A DNA stretch of 64,000 nt from NCBI GenBank assembly GCA_964036295.1, contig OZ038467.1, positions 23,130,170 through 23,194,169 on the forward strand. The letters run 5' to 3'. This document shows positions 1 through 10,522 of this stretch, in pieces; the stretch's first letter is position 1, and every line of letters starts with the position of its first letter. The translations under genes were made by a program, and so were the position numbers. Source of the stretch: Plumapathes pennacea (taxonomy: Eukaryota > Cnidaria > Anthozoa > Antipatharia > Myriopathidae). The notes beneath the pieces are model-generated. The model ran no database searches and was not told the origin of the DNA. It saw only the letters and a list, made by a program, of their open reading frames with translations.

Positions 1-154
1 TCAACAATGTTATAACAAGAAAAGTATAATACTTTGCAGAGTATTGGTCAAAAAAATAATAAACACAAAAAGCCTTATACTGTAGCATAGTCTTTCATAG
101 TGTTAGACAATCAATTTGCGGTGCTGGCTGGATATAATTTGTACCAGAGTATTA

Positions 155-466
155 GAGCTGTTTTCAGATGACTGTCGAAAGTAATGGTGTGATTGCTTTG
201 GTTTTGCGTTTGCTACGCTTTCGGATTGGTCCACACAAGTTTGTCAGCATACTCAGCCAATCAAAGACAAAGACGAAACCAAAACCAAACACTTCTCACA
301 AGCGATGGCGTGTACTCACACTGCTAATTGGAAAGTAAAACCAAATGCAAAACCAAACACAAATTACTTTGGTTTCCAATTGGCTGAACTGTTTTCCCTC
401 AGTCTCTGTGATTGGTCTGTGTGATTACTTTGGTTTTGGTTTTTGACAGTCATTCGAAAACCACTC
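155..466. mobile_element. MITE with terminal inverted repeats, 5-bp TATTA flanks
   Basis: The two ends are inverted copies of each other: the left reads GAGCTGTTTTCAGATGACTG and the reverse complement of the right reads GAGTGGTTTTCGAATGACTG. TATTA flanks both ends (150-154 and 467-471), which fits a 5-bp target duplication. The interior has CCAAT-like and TTTGGTTTTG motifs in both orientations and no ORF. A diverged relative of the interior occurs around 10018-10260. The superfamily is not assigned. Confidence 0.65.
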
Positions 467-471
467 TATTA

Positions 472-681
472 CTCAATCAAAGTGAAATAAGAACAACTTG
501 CTATTCCAACATGTATTACCAGTAATTTACCCTTATTCCCAGTATTTTGTATCATGAACTCACAGATAACATCATTTGACTGTACTGATTTATTGGTTTA
601 CAAAAATCATGTTTGTATAAAAATAACTCTGATAACTTTTTTTTTTATAGCAAATATACTGCACCAAAAATGTTTGATAAG
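472..681. other. No recognised feature
   Basis: AT-rich sequence between two MITEs. No ORF with coding character and no RNA signature was seen. Confidence 0.4.
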
Positions 682-851
682 CAGTAAAACCTTGCTATCT
701 CATACTCTCAAGGGAACCAAGAAATAGTTCAAGATAGCAGGGTTCTGCCATGGGGGAATTTCTATCAGGTTCGTTTTCAAGGGAAATTGATTTCTGTTCA
801 AGATAGCAGGGATTTCGAGATAACCGAGTTTGAGTTAGTGGGGTTCTACTG
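682..851. mobile_element. Pogo/Tigger-like MITE
   Basis: The ends read CAGTAAAACC and GGTTCTACTG, matching the CAGTAGAACC-type termini of pogo/Tigger elements (Tc1/mariner group). TA follows the right end; the left flank reads AG, so that side of the TA duplication is mutated. The interior repeats an AAGATAGCAGGG motif. A second diverged copy lies at 56309-56450. No transposase is encoded. The short minus-strand reading frame here is simply the repeat read through. Confidence 0.55.
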
Positions 852-1284
852 TATATTATTTTATGACAGACAATCATTCAGTTGAAGAAACCCTCTCGCC
901 ATAGATGCTTTGCACGCCTAGTAACTGATGGCAGCCATTTTCATATCACACTAGAATGGTAAATTCTCATGTTTTATCACAAAATAAATCAGCACAAACT
1001 TAGAAAGTGTATTGACACTGCACAGACAGCAGTGTCCGCAGGTATTTATGGTCAAGTCTGTTATCTGTACACAGTTGCAATCAGCTTCACACGTGGTTTT
1101 CATTCAGCCAAGCGGTTAACTGACCGACATTTTTATACAGAAATTTTAATATTAAGCACGTTTATTCGGCAAGCCGAGTGTCCCATTTGTGTGTCGGATC
1201 TATGGCAGTGTTAGAGCGCCGGTAGTAGTTTTGGCGTGGTTTATAACATAACTACAGCTGACCGACTTGTGGCTATGTTTAGAA
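852..1284. other. No recognised feature
   Basis: Unique-looking sequence between the pogo-like MITE and the minisatellite. An 81-codon plus-strand ORF at 969-1214 has no recognisable domain and is treated as chance. Confidence 0.4.
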
Positions 1285-1605
1285 CCGGGAACCCGCGAAC
1301 GGGGAACCGGGAACGGGGAACCGGGAACGGGGAACCGGGAACGGGGAACCGGGAACGGGGAACCGGGAACGGGGAACCTGGAACCGGGAACCTGGAACCG
1401 GGAACCTGGAACCGAGAACGTGAGAACCGGGAACCTGGGAACCGGGAACCTGGGAACCGGGAACCTGGGAACCGGGAACCTGGGAACCGGGAACCTGGGA
1501 ACCGGGAACCTGGGAACCGGGAACTTGAGAACCGGGAATCTAGGAACCGGGAATCGGGAACGTGGAACTAGGAACTGGGATCTGGAAAGGGGAACGCAAA
1601 AATTG
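1285..1605 (+). repeat. GGGAACC minisatellite array (left arm)
   Basis: More than 20 tandem 14-15-bp units of the type GGGAACCTGGGAACC. The left part is dominated by GGGGAACCGGGAAC, the middle by GGGAACCTGGGAACC, and the right end decays. It is immediately preceded by GGCTATGTTTAGAAC. The array is nearly stop-free in two frames and so yields spurious low-complexity ORFs. It is the inverted partner of the array at 3183-3740. Confidence 0.9.
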
Positions 1606-3182
1606 GGAATTTAATCAGAACAAAACCAAATTACTGGATTTTTGAAGATTTTTTCTCGGTTTTCGCCTGATAAAGAAACCTACAATTTGTCTGATTTATC
1701 TGCTAGTCACAGTTGTTAATGGGTAAAATGGTTTAAAAACCCGCCCCCACACGAAAAGAGAATATCTGGTGGCCACCGTCATTGTTGCCAGCTGGCCAAT
1801 CAGGTTAGATTTTCTATTTTCTAATATAGTTAACTACCGTGTTCATGATCAAACGAACTACTGTGTCGGATTTGTAAGCGGGCTCCCGAAATCTAAAATA
1901 AATATGGTGACAACAGAGATGTGTAATTACTTCCAGCTGGACTCTTTAGTGTTACCACCCAAGTACATTTTTGCAGTAAAGTCTCTAATCAGATGAAGAA
2001 TACACTCTTTTGGATAGTAATATGCAAAAGAATGTTACATATAACTTGATACTGTAATGCGCGAGCATTAGGTGCTAGCAAGTATTGAGTTGAGTTCGTT
2101 AATCGAATGTAATGCGCGAGCGTTAGGCGTTCACGTGTGTAAGTTTAGTCCGTTTGTTATCCGTTAAGTGTTAGCGTATGTAGTAAAGTCCGTTAAAGTG
2201 GCGACTGATAGCGAATCGGTTAGCGTGTGTCTAGTATAAAAGGGATCACAAGCCGTTGTGGTACGAGTTTGTACGGGAGTTTTTACGAGAATTCCGTATG
2301 AGTCATTTTGTATGAGTCGACGCACTGTTGAGAGGTTAATACAGTTGGACGTTGTTGAAGCTCTGTTTCCTGTGTTTGTGGACCCTGGGTACGTTACAAT
2401 ACAAAGTCTATCATAATTTAAAATATCACAGTAGTGAGTATATTTTTCGTCATACAATTGACAAAATAGCTCGTTTGATTTGTCTAATTTGATGAGTTCG
2501 TTTGCTAAACAATGGCAGTTTATTATCTGGACTGCAAATTTGATAAATTTGGGAATGCGGACATTTATAAAATGCGAATATGAACATTTTTGTCAGAGTG
2601 TACCCGTCAACACGTTTGATAATCGGTACATGTTAGTATAAATAGCTAATTAAATCAATCTGTTTCCTGTTTTCACTGATAGCTGCGACTCAGAGTTTTG
2701 CTTCATTTCAATTCTCTTCTTTTGTCGGGAAAAAAAATGAAAGGATCTCTTTTCAACCCTCGACATGTTACCCTCGACTTTCGACATGGACCCTCGTACA
2801 CGCTAAACGGTTTGTTGATAAGATCTCGAGTTAAAAGCTTTGACTGTCAAGATGATCAGTTATTTTTTAATGAGTTATACCACTGATGTATATTGCTTTA
2901 AAGGTCAATTGTATTACATAATCTCTCGTTCAATAACAAACCGGATCTTTAGTGAATGAATCTATAAACCAAATCAATTAACTAAATCAATAGCATATGC
3001 GCACATCGTTTCTCGTATTTTGGCCAAACCGTGCTTTCATTAAAATTGGGCATTAACATTACATTAGGAGGAGGGGTGGGGCACAGTTTTGGTTGGGGCT
3101 CAACTTCAAAATGTATACTGTTTCTTTATTGGAGGGAGAGGGGGGGGGGGAGGGGGTGGTTAACAAAAAGATTCATGGTTAC
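1606..3182. other. Spacer between inverted minisatellite arrays
   Basis: About 1.6 kb with no convincing gene. It contains GCGCGAGC-rich short repeats around 2059-2125 and TATA-like motifs at about 2235 and 2636. Small ORFs (1769-1996, 2164-2457 minus, 2698-2886) lack domains. If the flanking arrays are the arms of a foldback element, this would be its non-coding core. Confidence 0.4.
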
Positions 3183-3740
3183 AGATTCCTGGTTCCTGGT
3201 TTCCCGTTCCCAGATGCCCCGTTCCGGGTTCTCGGATTCCCGGTTCCTAGGTTCCGGTTCCCAGGTTCCGGTTCCTAAGTTCCCGGTTCCCAGGTTCCCG
3301 GTTCCCAGTTCCCGGTTCCCGGGTTCCCGGGTTCCCGGGTTCCCGGGTTCCCGGGTTCCCGGGTTCCCGGGTTCCCGGGTTCCCCGGTTCCAGGTGACCG
3401 GTTTTCAGGTTCCCGGTTTCCAGGTTTTCGGTTTCCAGGTTTCCGGTTTCCAGGTTTCCAGTTCCCAGGTTCCCGGTTCCCAGGTTCCCGGTTCCCAGGT
3501 TCCCGGTTCCCAGGTTCCCGGTTCCCAGGTTCCAGGTTCCGGTTCCCGGTTCCCAGGTTCCCGGTTCCCGGTTCCCGGTTCCCGGTTCCTGGTTTTCAGG
3601 TTCCGGTTTCCCGTTCCCGGTTCTCAGTACCCCGGTTCTCAGTATCCCGGTTCTCAGTATCCCGGTTCTCAGTATCCCGGTTCTCAGTATCCCGGTTCTC
3701 AGTATCCCGGTTCCCTGTTCTCGGTTCCCGGGTTCCCGCT
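3183..3740 (-). repeat. GGTTCCC minisatellite array (right arm, inverted)
   Basis: Reverse-complement counterpart of the 1285-1605 array. Subfamilies follow in order: GGGTTCCC units, GGTTTCCAG units, GGTTCCCAGGTTCCC units, and a block of ATCCCGGTTCTCAGT units at its distal end. It is followed by GTTTTAAACATAGCC, the inverted match to the sequence preceding the left array. The long ORFs on both strands are low-complexity artefacts. Confidence 0.9.
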
Positions 3741-3802
3741 GCCATGTTTTAAACATAGCCCCGACATGTGAAGAAGGAAGTAAAGGTTTAGCGGAAGTGT
3801 AA

Positions 3803-4293
3803 AGCCCCATGCACACGAGCAAGTTTTCTATGACAAGTTTTCTGCGACAAGTTTTTTTTGCTCGTGTACATGAGAAAATTTGGGCAAATTTTCTGTAACA
3901 AATGCATTTGCTGAAAAGCTAGCGTGCTAGCTTTTTTATGACAAGGGAAACTTGTCACATGTGAAATTTGCTCGTGTACACGAAAACTTGTCAAAGTTTT
4001 TCGGAAAACCTTAGTTCCCATGTCTTCATTTTGCGAGCGTGTTCGCACGGTCAAGATGGTGGCATCCACAACATTGACAACACAGTCTTTGAATTAGCAA
4101 TATAATGCAATTAGTCTCTTACTGGAAGATTTGAGATCACGCGAAAAGTTTATGGAACTCCAAGTCAGAAGGAAAAGAAACAACGAAAGTTTGTTAAAAA
4201 ACTTGTTAAAAGAAAATTGCTCGACCGTATACACGAGCAAATCATTTGTCACAGAAAACTTGTCATAGAAAACTTGCTCGTGTGCATAGGGCT
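3803..4293. mobile_element. PIF/Harbinger-like MITE, TAA target duplication
   Basis: A 491-bp element with about 40-bp terminal inverted repeats. The left starts AGCCCCATGCACACGAGCAA and the right ends with the complement of AGCCCTATGCACACGAGCAA. It is flanked by TAA at 3800-3802 and 4294-4296. A 3-bp TAA/TTA duplication is the hallmark of PIF/Harbinger insertions. The interior repeats GACAAGTTTTCT and CTCGTGTACA motifs. No transposase is present. A smaller TAA-flanked element lies at 40133-40298. Confidence 0.75.
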
Positions 4294-4439
4294 TAACTGC
4301 ACAGTTTGCGCTACAGAAGCTTTTAACATAGAATTAATTCTAGATTCTCTCCATCTAATGTCTTGTGTACTTTTTGTTGCATGTAATAGGGAAACGAGCT
4401 CTTGATTTGAGTTTCTTACGACTAGTTTACATCAGGCAG

Positions 4440-5313
4440 TGTCGACCTGAAATTTTCCAGTCGAACAGAGCACCGGATATTCGGCTATAGCGAGCAAACA
4501 AATAAGTAACCTTCTCTTCTGATAAATCAAATACCGCTCTAATAATTCCATATCAATTCTGTCGACCCTTGAGCACCAAAATTAAGCAGTAGAAACAAGA
4601 CAAATGGAACGCATTAGATGTTCTGAAGTGCCAGCCTAGCATGTAAACAAATCTGTTTCTGTGAGTATTAAAATTGATTTGAGAGAAATCATAACTGATT
4701 TGCGAACTCGGTATCCTGTGTTATAACAGAAGCCATGTACTGAATATGTGAAGAATTTTGTTTTTATTTCTTAAACTCACGAGCTGCTGAGCAACGATAG
4801 CGTTTCGCAAACAGAGTTTTCTTGAACATTCAAGAGTTGACTATAGCGAGAGTCATTGTTTACAAACTTTTATTTTGTCATTCATAATTTTGCCAACCGT
4901 GAAACAAAGGAACTCGGCTTTAATATTGTCAGCGTGATCATCACTATAAAAAGCCACAACCGGAAATTCTTGAGATCACGCGACTGATCGCGCACTCTTT
5001 GTTATGAATTTGTGAGGATTGAATTCCCTGGTGAGCTGTTTCTTTACTGGTTTCTTCACTGAAATTCGAGGTTAAAACGGTGTGTTTGGAGTTGTGGTGC
5101 AAAACACTGGACAGAGAGTCGAGCTTTCTGTCAAGACTACTCAAGCGTTTATAATTCCATTGTCTGCTGTTTTACCAAACTAGATTCTGATTGGTTCAAG
5201 GTGACAGTTGAGCGGGCCGGGGAGTCCCCAGGGATTGTTCCTTCGTTGCAATTACGCCATCTTGTCTGGTGACTTGAGTTGTGGATTTCTTGTGGAGTTT
5301 CTCTTCAGCAGAG
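4440..5313 (+). repeat. Segmental duplication copy A, with candidate first exon
   Basis: This block aligns imperfectly with 7700-8367. Shared landmarks are GCGAGCAAACAA near the start, CAGAAGCCRTGTA, GTGTGAAGAATTTTG, AGCCACAACCGGAA, the GCGCAAAACAC box, and a terminal CAGCAGAG followed by GTTAGT. It ends at a plausible 5' splice donor (GT at 5314). The likely role is an alternative promoter and untranslated first exon for the NLR gene whose ATG exon begins at 10511. That link is an inference. Confidence 0.5.
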
Positions 5314-5639
5314 GTTAGTGAATCTTTATGCTGTTAGAACAGTGGTTAACGGATACAATAGGACACTTCATTTGTTCGAAGATCGGCGCTTTCCTTGGTG
5401 AAATGTGCGCGTTTGAGTTCAGTGATTCATCGGGTGTTGTGTGGTCTGAATTCTGTCTTTGAATATTTGTATTTACTGATTTTAGGTTGTAACACTCTAT
5501 TTGAAAGTTTATTTGGGATGTGTTTAAACGTAACTTCACTTCAATTTGCACTCTGATCAAAAGATCGCTCGCTGGAAACGCCTTGCGAACCGGCAGACGG
5601 TTTCGATTTCTGAATCAAACTGGAAAAGCATGCGACATA

Positions 5640-7000
5640 AAAAGCGGGCAATTCACTCAAAAGTGACAGAAGAGAGAAAATGTTCGACTTAAAGACAGCA
5701 TTGTCCAGTCAGTTTGAGGGCTGGTATTCTTGGGCCGCTGTATGAAAAATCATATTGTGACATAGATCTATATAAACACGATTCTGTAGCTTTGTGGAAT
5801 TACGTGAAAAACACTGTGTAGATGAAAAACGCTTCGAAGCAAATAATTAAAGTTCTTAGCTGCTCAGTCTGAGAGTACAGAGAGAGCGGTAACTGAATAG
5901 TGAAACTAAAAGAATTCTGTACAAACAAACAAACAAACAAACAAAACAGAAAGAACGTTCTTTAATGCATTAATTCTACCAGCACAATGGGGTCTTGTTT
6001 GGTTATAATATAAAAATAGTAGTCAATAAATACTACTCATGACTTCAATATTTTGCAACAGGCAAATTGACAACAAGCCTCTATGATTTGATAAATGCAG
6101 GCAAAGGGAGAATATTAAGTATTCACTTCAGTTCAATTCAATGTGTTTCCCTGTTGATGTACATCATATAACGTACAATGAATAGCGTAGAATTAGATTT
6201 TTAAAAAAGTACATTCAATGATTTAGGTGTAAGATCCGTACCCTCAATCAAATGATCAACAATTTCTGGATAGGAGAAGGCCAGCATTTTTGTCAACACA
6301 TGGTCTATCTAGCTACAGCATTTAATGAACATCAAAAGATAATTTATAGCTTCACAAATATGACAGCTTTGATTTCTCAAGCACAGTGAACATGTATAGA
6401 GGTGGCAATAAACATCATGGAATACACTCAACAACAAAGAGATAGGAAACAATATATTTTACATTAACAGCAGTTATTGTCCCCAGCTACATGCTTTAAT
6501 CTTGTAACATGGAGACTGTCTTATAGCACAGGTTTCCAAACCGAAACATTTACAATAATCAAATCAAAAGAATGCTTGCCACAAATGCCTCAGAAACTTC
6601 ACACAGGAAGCATAAAATAAAATCTTGCTCATGAGCTGCAGAAGAGAGAGAGGAAAATATTTTACATTTAAAACCATATTGCCCAGTCAGCAAGAGGGAT
6701 TCTGGAGATATATGACATGCACAAAATAGGCTATTTTATAGATTCCATGGCTTTGTGAATCATGTGAAAAATCACCCTTTGTATAACAGACGAAAAGGTG
6801 CTTTGAGAAAATATGGATTTTTAGTGATCAGTTTCCAAAACAAAATTAAATCTGCACAAACAGGAAGAACATTCTTTGCATTCTTGTCAGCACAATAGGG
6901 TTTTGTTTGGCTATTTAAAACCACAAAGTCAATAAATGGATCATGTTTATGCCTTTAAGAATTTGTGACAGCCTTGATAAATTGATTTACACCTACCTCG
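5640..7000 (+). repeat. Diverged intronic duplication (two copies)
   Basis: About 5650-6060 and 6645-6985 are diverged copies of each other. Both contain GAAGAGAGA, a CCCAGTCAG or TCCAGTCAG box, GTGAAAAA, AGAAC.TTCTTT, CAGCACAAT.GG.TTTGTTTGG and AGTCAATAAAT. Traces of a third copy lie around 9000-9200. Together with copies A and B of the first-exon block this suggests that a unit of roughly 3 kb duplicated and then decayed. No ORF of note is present. Confidence 0.5.
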
Positions 7001-7137
7001 ACACAGCGACACCAATTTACACCATCAACACTCTTTAAACTAGTATATACAGTACTGCTTTTTAGTGATGAATGTTTGAATTGTCAACATGGAAAGTTTG
7101 GATTTTCAAACATTAATATATAAAAGATATTCACTTA

Positions 7138-7266
7138 TAGACAAGATACGGAACAGAGCACACATGAAATTCACTGTAGACAAGATACGGAACAGAGCAC
7201 ACAAGTTATTCACTGTAGACAAGATATGGAACAGAGCACACAAGATATTCACTGTAGACAAGATAT
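7138..7266 (+). repeat. 39-bp tandem repeat, 3 copies plus a partial
   Basis: The unit begins TAGACAAGATACGGAACAGA and ends ATTCACTG. Three full copies are 39 bp each and nearly identical, so they form an in-frame ORF (the period is divisible by 3) that is otherwise featureless. A related fragment (ACAAGATACAGAATAGAGCG) occurs at about 7707 at the start of duplication copy B. Confidence 0.85.
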
Positions 7267-7699
7267 CGGGGAGGTATTTGGGATCATGGTAGGTTAACCA
7301 GCCCAGCGTCAACTGTACTTGTTCACGTTTAGAAAATGTACCGATCAAGTTCATGAAATGCACCGTGTCCTTTCAGGTTCAGAACATACACCGGCGTTAG
7401 TTCCGCACTTGAAACACGTTGGAACAAGCAACGGTGCCGAAAGTAAATGTGATGTTTTAGCTAATTAAACGAGTTCAGAAGAGACAACAGACAACTTTAG
7501 AACGGGTGCCGCTTTATGTGTGGTTTTGGTGTATAGTTCAGCATGTGTGTACATTTAACGAGATTTTATTGAAACGTTTTCAGCGTTTAGTCTAAATAGG
7601 GTATCGATCTTGGACCTTTGGGCTGGAATAGGGTAGGAGGTTTTGATATTTGGTCTTAAAATAGGATCGAAAACTGCACATTTTGGTCTGAAATACTGT

Positions 7700-8367
7700 A
7701 GGAACAAGATACAGAATAGAGCGCACGAGATATTTACTCTAGCGAGCAAACAAGTACAACCTTCACTTCTGATACTGAATATTAGCGAGCTGACAGTTCG
7801 TGTGCCGCCTGTTGACATAAAACAATAGTTCTGTAGTGCTAGCCTGTGAAAAAATCTGCAACTGTAATCCTTGTTTTGAAATATTTGTGAGTTGAAAATC
7901 AAAACTCATTTACAAACTTTGTATTCTGCGTGACAACAGAAGCCGTGTAACGAATGTGTGAAGAATTTTGTCTTAGATACATCCCAAGCTGTGTAACGAT
8001 GGCGATTTGTATAAACAGAGTTGGCTAAAAGCCACAACCGGAAGTTGTTCAAATCACGCGATTTTTATGAGGGTTGAATTTCCTGTGAGCTGTTTTTTTC
8101 ACTGGTACAAATTCAAGAGAATGTTTTGAGTTTTGGCGCAAAACACAGGAAAGAGAAAAACTAAGGTTTCTGTTAAGAATTTTCAGCGACAAAAGTGCCG
8201 ACGCAAGTCCATCAATCTTCGAGTTTGTCGCCCCATTTTCTAAACTCGACCCTGATTGGTTAGTTTTAAAAGGCGCAGATCGAACTCACCTGCACGACCA
8301 TTTTGTGTGGTGGCTTTAGACTGATCGGATGTGACTTTCTTGTGGACTTGTTGCTTTACCAGCAGAG
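7700..8367 (+). repeat. Segmental duplication copy B, with candidate first exon
   Basis: Second copy of the 4440-5313 block. The end is best conserved: TTCTTGTGGA, a short pyrimidine-rich stretch, then CAGCAGAG and a splice donor GTTAGTAAATCTTTA (GT at 8368), almost identical to copy A. Retention of the donor in both copies suggests both could initiate transcripts that splice to the exon at 10511. Transcript data would settle this. Confidence 0.5.
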
Positions 8368-9216
8368 GTTAGTAAATCTTTACAGTGTAAGAAACAAATG
8401 TTCATTGAAACAACAGGACACCTTACTAGAATCGGCTCGAAAGATCGGCGCTTTAATAAGTTGATGAAATCTGCACGTTTTAGTTCAATCGTCGGGTGTT
8501 TCGTTTATTCTGTTTCTATTTACTGCTAAACTACAGTACTTTAGTACAAGACTGGCAAACTGTGTTTCAGATGGTCGTGGTGTCTCTGAGCGCGTCCTGA
8601 ATAAGTTATCGGAAGATTGTCCGCTGAAATGCGTCATTCTTGACCGTACTACAGGGTGCATACGGAAGAGAAATATTGTGTTGAATTGATAACACTCTGG
8701 ATCGAGTTAGCGAGAGAATTGAAAGGGCAAAGGCTTCAGTTACACTTACTAATGTAGTGCAGCCCAGTTGGATTGAGTGCAGGAGTCCTTGAGATCCTTC
8801 ATTTCTAAACGATTGATCGCAGGCATCTGAAACCGAAGATATGAAAGCTGATTGTGCAATCACACGAAAATTCGGCCTTGTACATATGAACAGATCGATG
8901 CTTTTCTGTGTGTGAATTAATTGTATGGTCCTTATTTGATCATTCCGAGGGAGCAAAGAGGTGTGGCAGTAGAGTAATAATTATAAATTAACTTCCACAA
9001 TTAAACTGAATGGGTTCTTTCATTGAACAAACAGGATTTTCATTCCTTGCATTCTTACTTGTCTGGTGATTATACATGAACTGTAGTTTTAAAGTCATTG
9101 CAAAAGAATCAGCCAGTAAATGTGATGATGAAGGAAGTAATCTAATGCATATCCTGACATGATAAGTGCAGACAAAGAGATAATATTTGTTGAACTTGAA
9201 AGTTGGGATTGAACCA

Positions 9217-9410
9217 TTAAGTTCAAAATGCAGATTCTCCCAACCTTTTAAGAGGAAATTATGAGTGGTGTAGTGAGAATTGATGGTTTAACCAGCTATC
9301 ATCTGAGCAAGGTACCAAAAGCCAAGTTCTCCTTACTGTATGATTTATTTGTGGTACTGAAACTGAAGGAGAAAACTGAACTTGATCACATTTGGGAGTG
9401 AAAGGGTTAA
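9217..9410. mobile_element. TTAA-type MITE (piggyBac-like family), copy 1
   Basis: The right end reads GGGAGTGAAAGGGTTAA. The left end begins TTAA, but its terminal CCCTTTCACTCCC has eroded. The interior (GTAGTGAGAATTGAT, CCAAGTTCTCCTTACT) is shared with copies at 21982-22180, 24721-24850 and 39772-39945, and with inverted end fragments at 24925-24992 and about 56165-56215. Confidence 0.6.
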
Positions 9411-10522
9411 GAGTTATACAGATTTCATTCACCCAGGAAAATTGATTTGGTTCACCATGATGTGCAGATGGCATCTGCTGCCAGTGGTTTTTTTTTCATT
9501 TTTCTCTCCAAGGGCCTCTTGTACACAAATTTTTCACCAGAATAATTGCTAGAGACTTCAGTCATTGAGTTTTGCATGTCTGAGTGCTTTTACTGTTTAG
9601 CCGGTTTCAAGTGATTCATAAACAGCACCAGTAAACAAATGTTTAAAATTGACTCTGACGCACATTGTTGATTGTCAAAGCATTTGCATAGATCAGGTTG
9701 CAAGTGACTGCTGAACTGAATCTGATCGGCTCTGGTTGCATCCTTAGCTCTCAAATGATTTGGTGGCTCTCTAATGCTTGACATCAAATATTACAAATGA
9801 CATGTAACATTACAAGTAATAATTATTGAATCAACCGACAATATCAGATGACAGTTGAACAACATATAGTATTGTAGATAAGTGTTGTGCCCAAGGAGGG
9901 GAGGGAGGGGATGAACAGTTGACCTTCTGATGATGTTTGGATGATTGATCTGCAGACGTAATGAATGCATAACGGATTAAATACAGATAGAGCAGTTTTT
10001 GGATGACATTCAAAGTACTATTGTGTGATTGCTTTTGTTTTGCATTGCTATGTTTTTGTCCAAATAAGTTTGACAGCATTCTTGGCTGATCAGGAACAAG
10101 ACAAAATCTAATATTGTGATCTATGCATGCAAGTGAGCAATGATGGCATTTCTTTCACTGCTGATTGGTTTCTTCTTCAAAGTACCATAGAATCAAACAC
10201 AAGTTGTGTTCTGTGGTTGTGTTATTACCTGTACTTTGGTTTGGTTTTCAGAGCTTTGAATTATGGGAAAAAATCAGACTACTTGACAGGACTGGCTTTT
10301 CTCTGTGGATTATATATTTAGTATACATAATTGTGGCCACTAATGTTTTTTTGTAAACTGAAAGTTCCTGTGAAAGATCAAGACATTAATTTGACTTATA
10401 CAGTATTCAGAAGTTGAGAAATGGATGGTATACAGTTTAATCTGTTTGTACCAGTTGTTGTAGTTTGACAAAAGTCTGAATAATTGATTTTTAATTTCTC
10501 ATGTTTTCAGGTCTAAACAAGA

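Noticed and set aside
1236..1614. Long repetitive ORFs (PGTGN-type and similar) in the GGGAACC arrays
   Set aside because: They are translations of a 14-15-bp minisatellite, open in several frames on both strands, with no start context or domain.
7089..7292. Possible CRISPR-like or coding repeat
   Set aside because: The repeats are contiguous 39-bp tandem units without unique spacers, and the window is eukaryotic.
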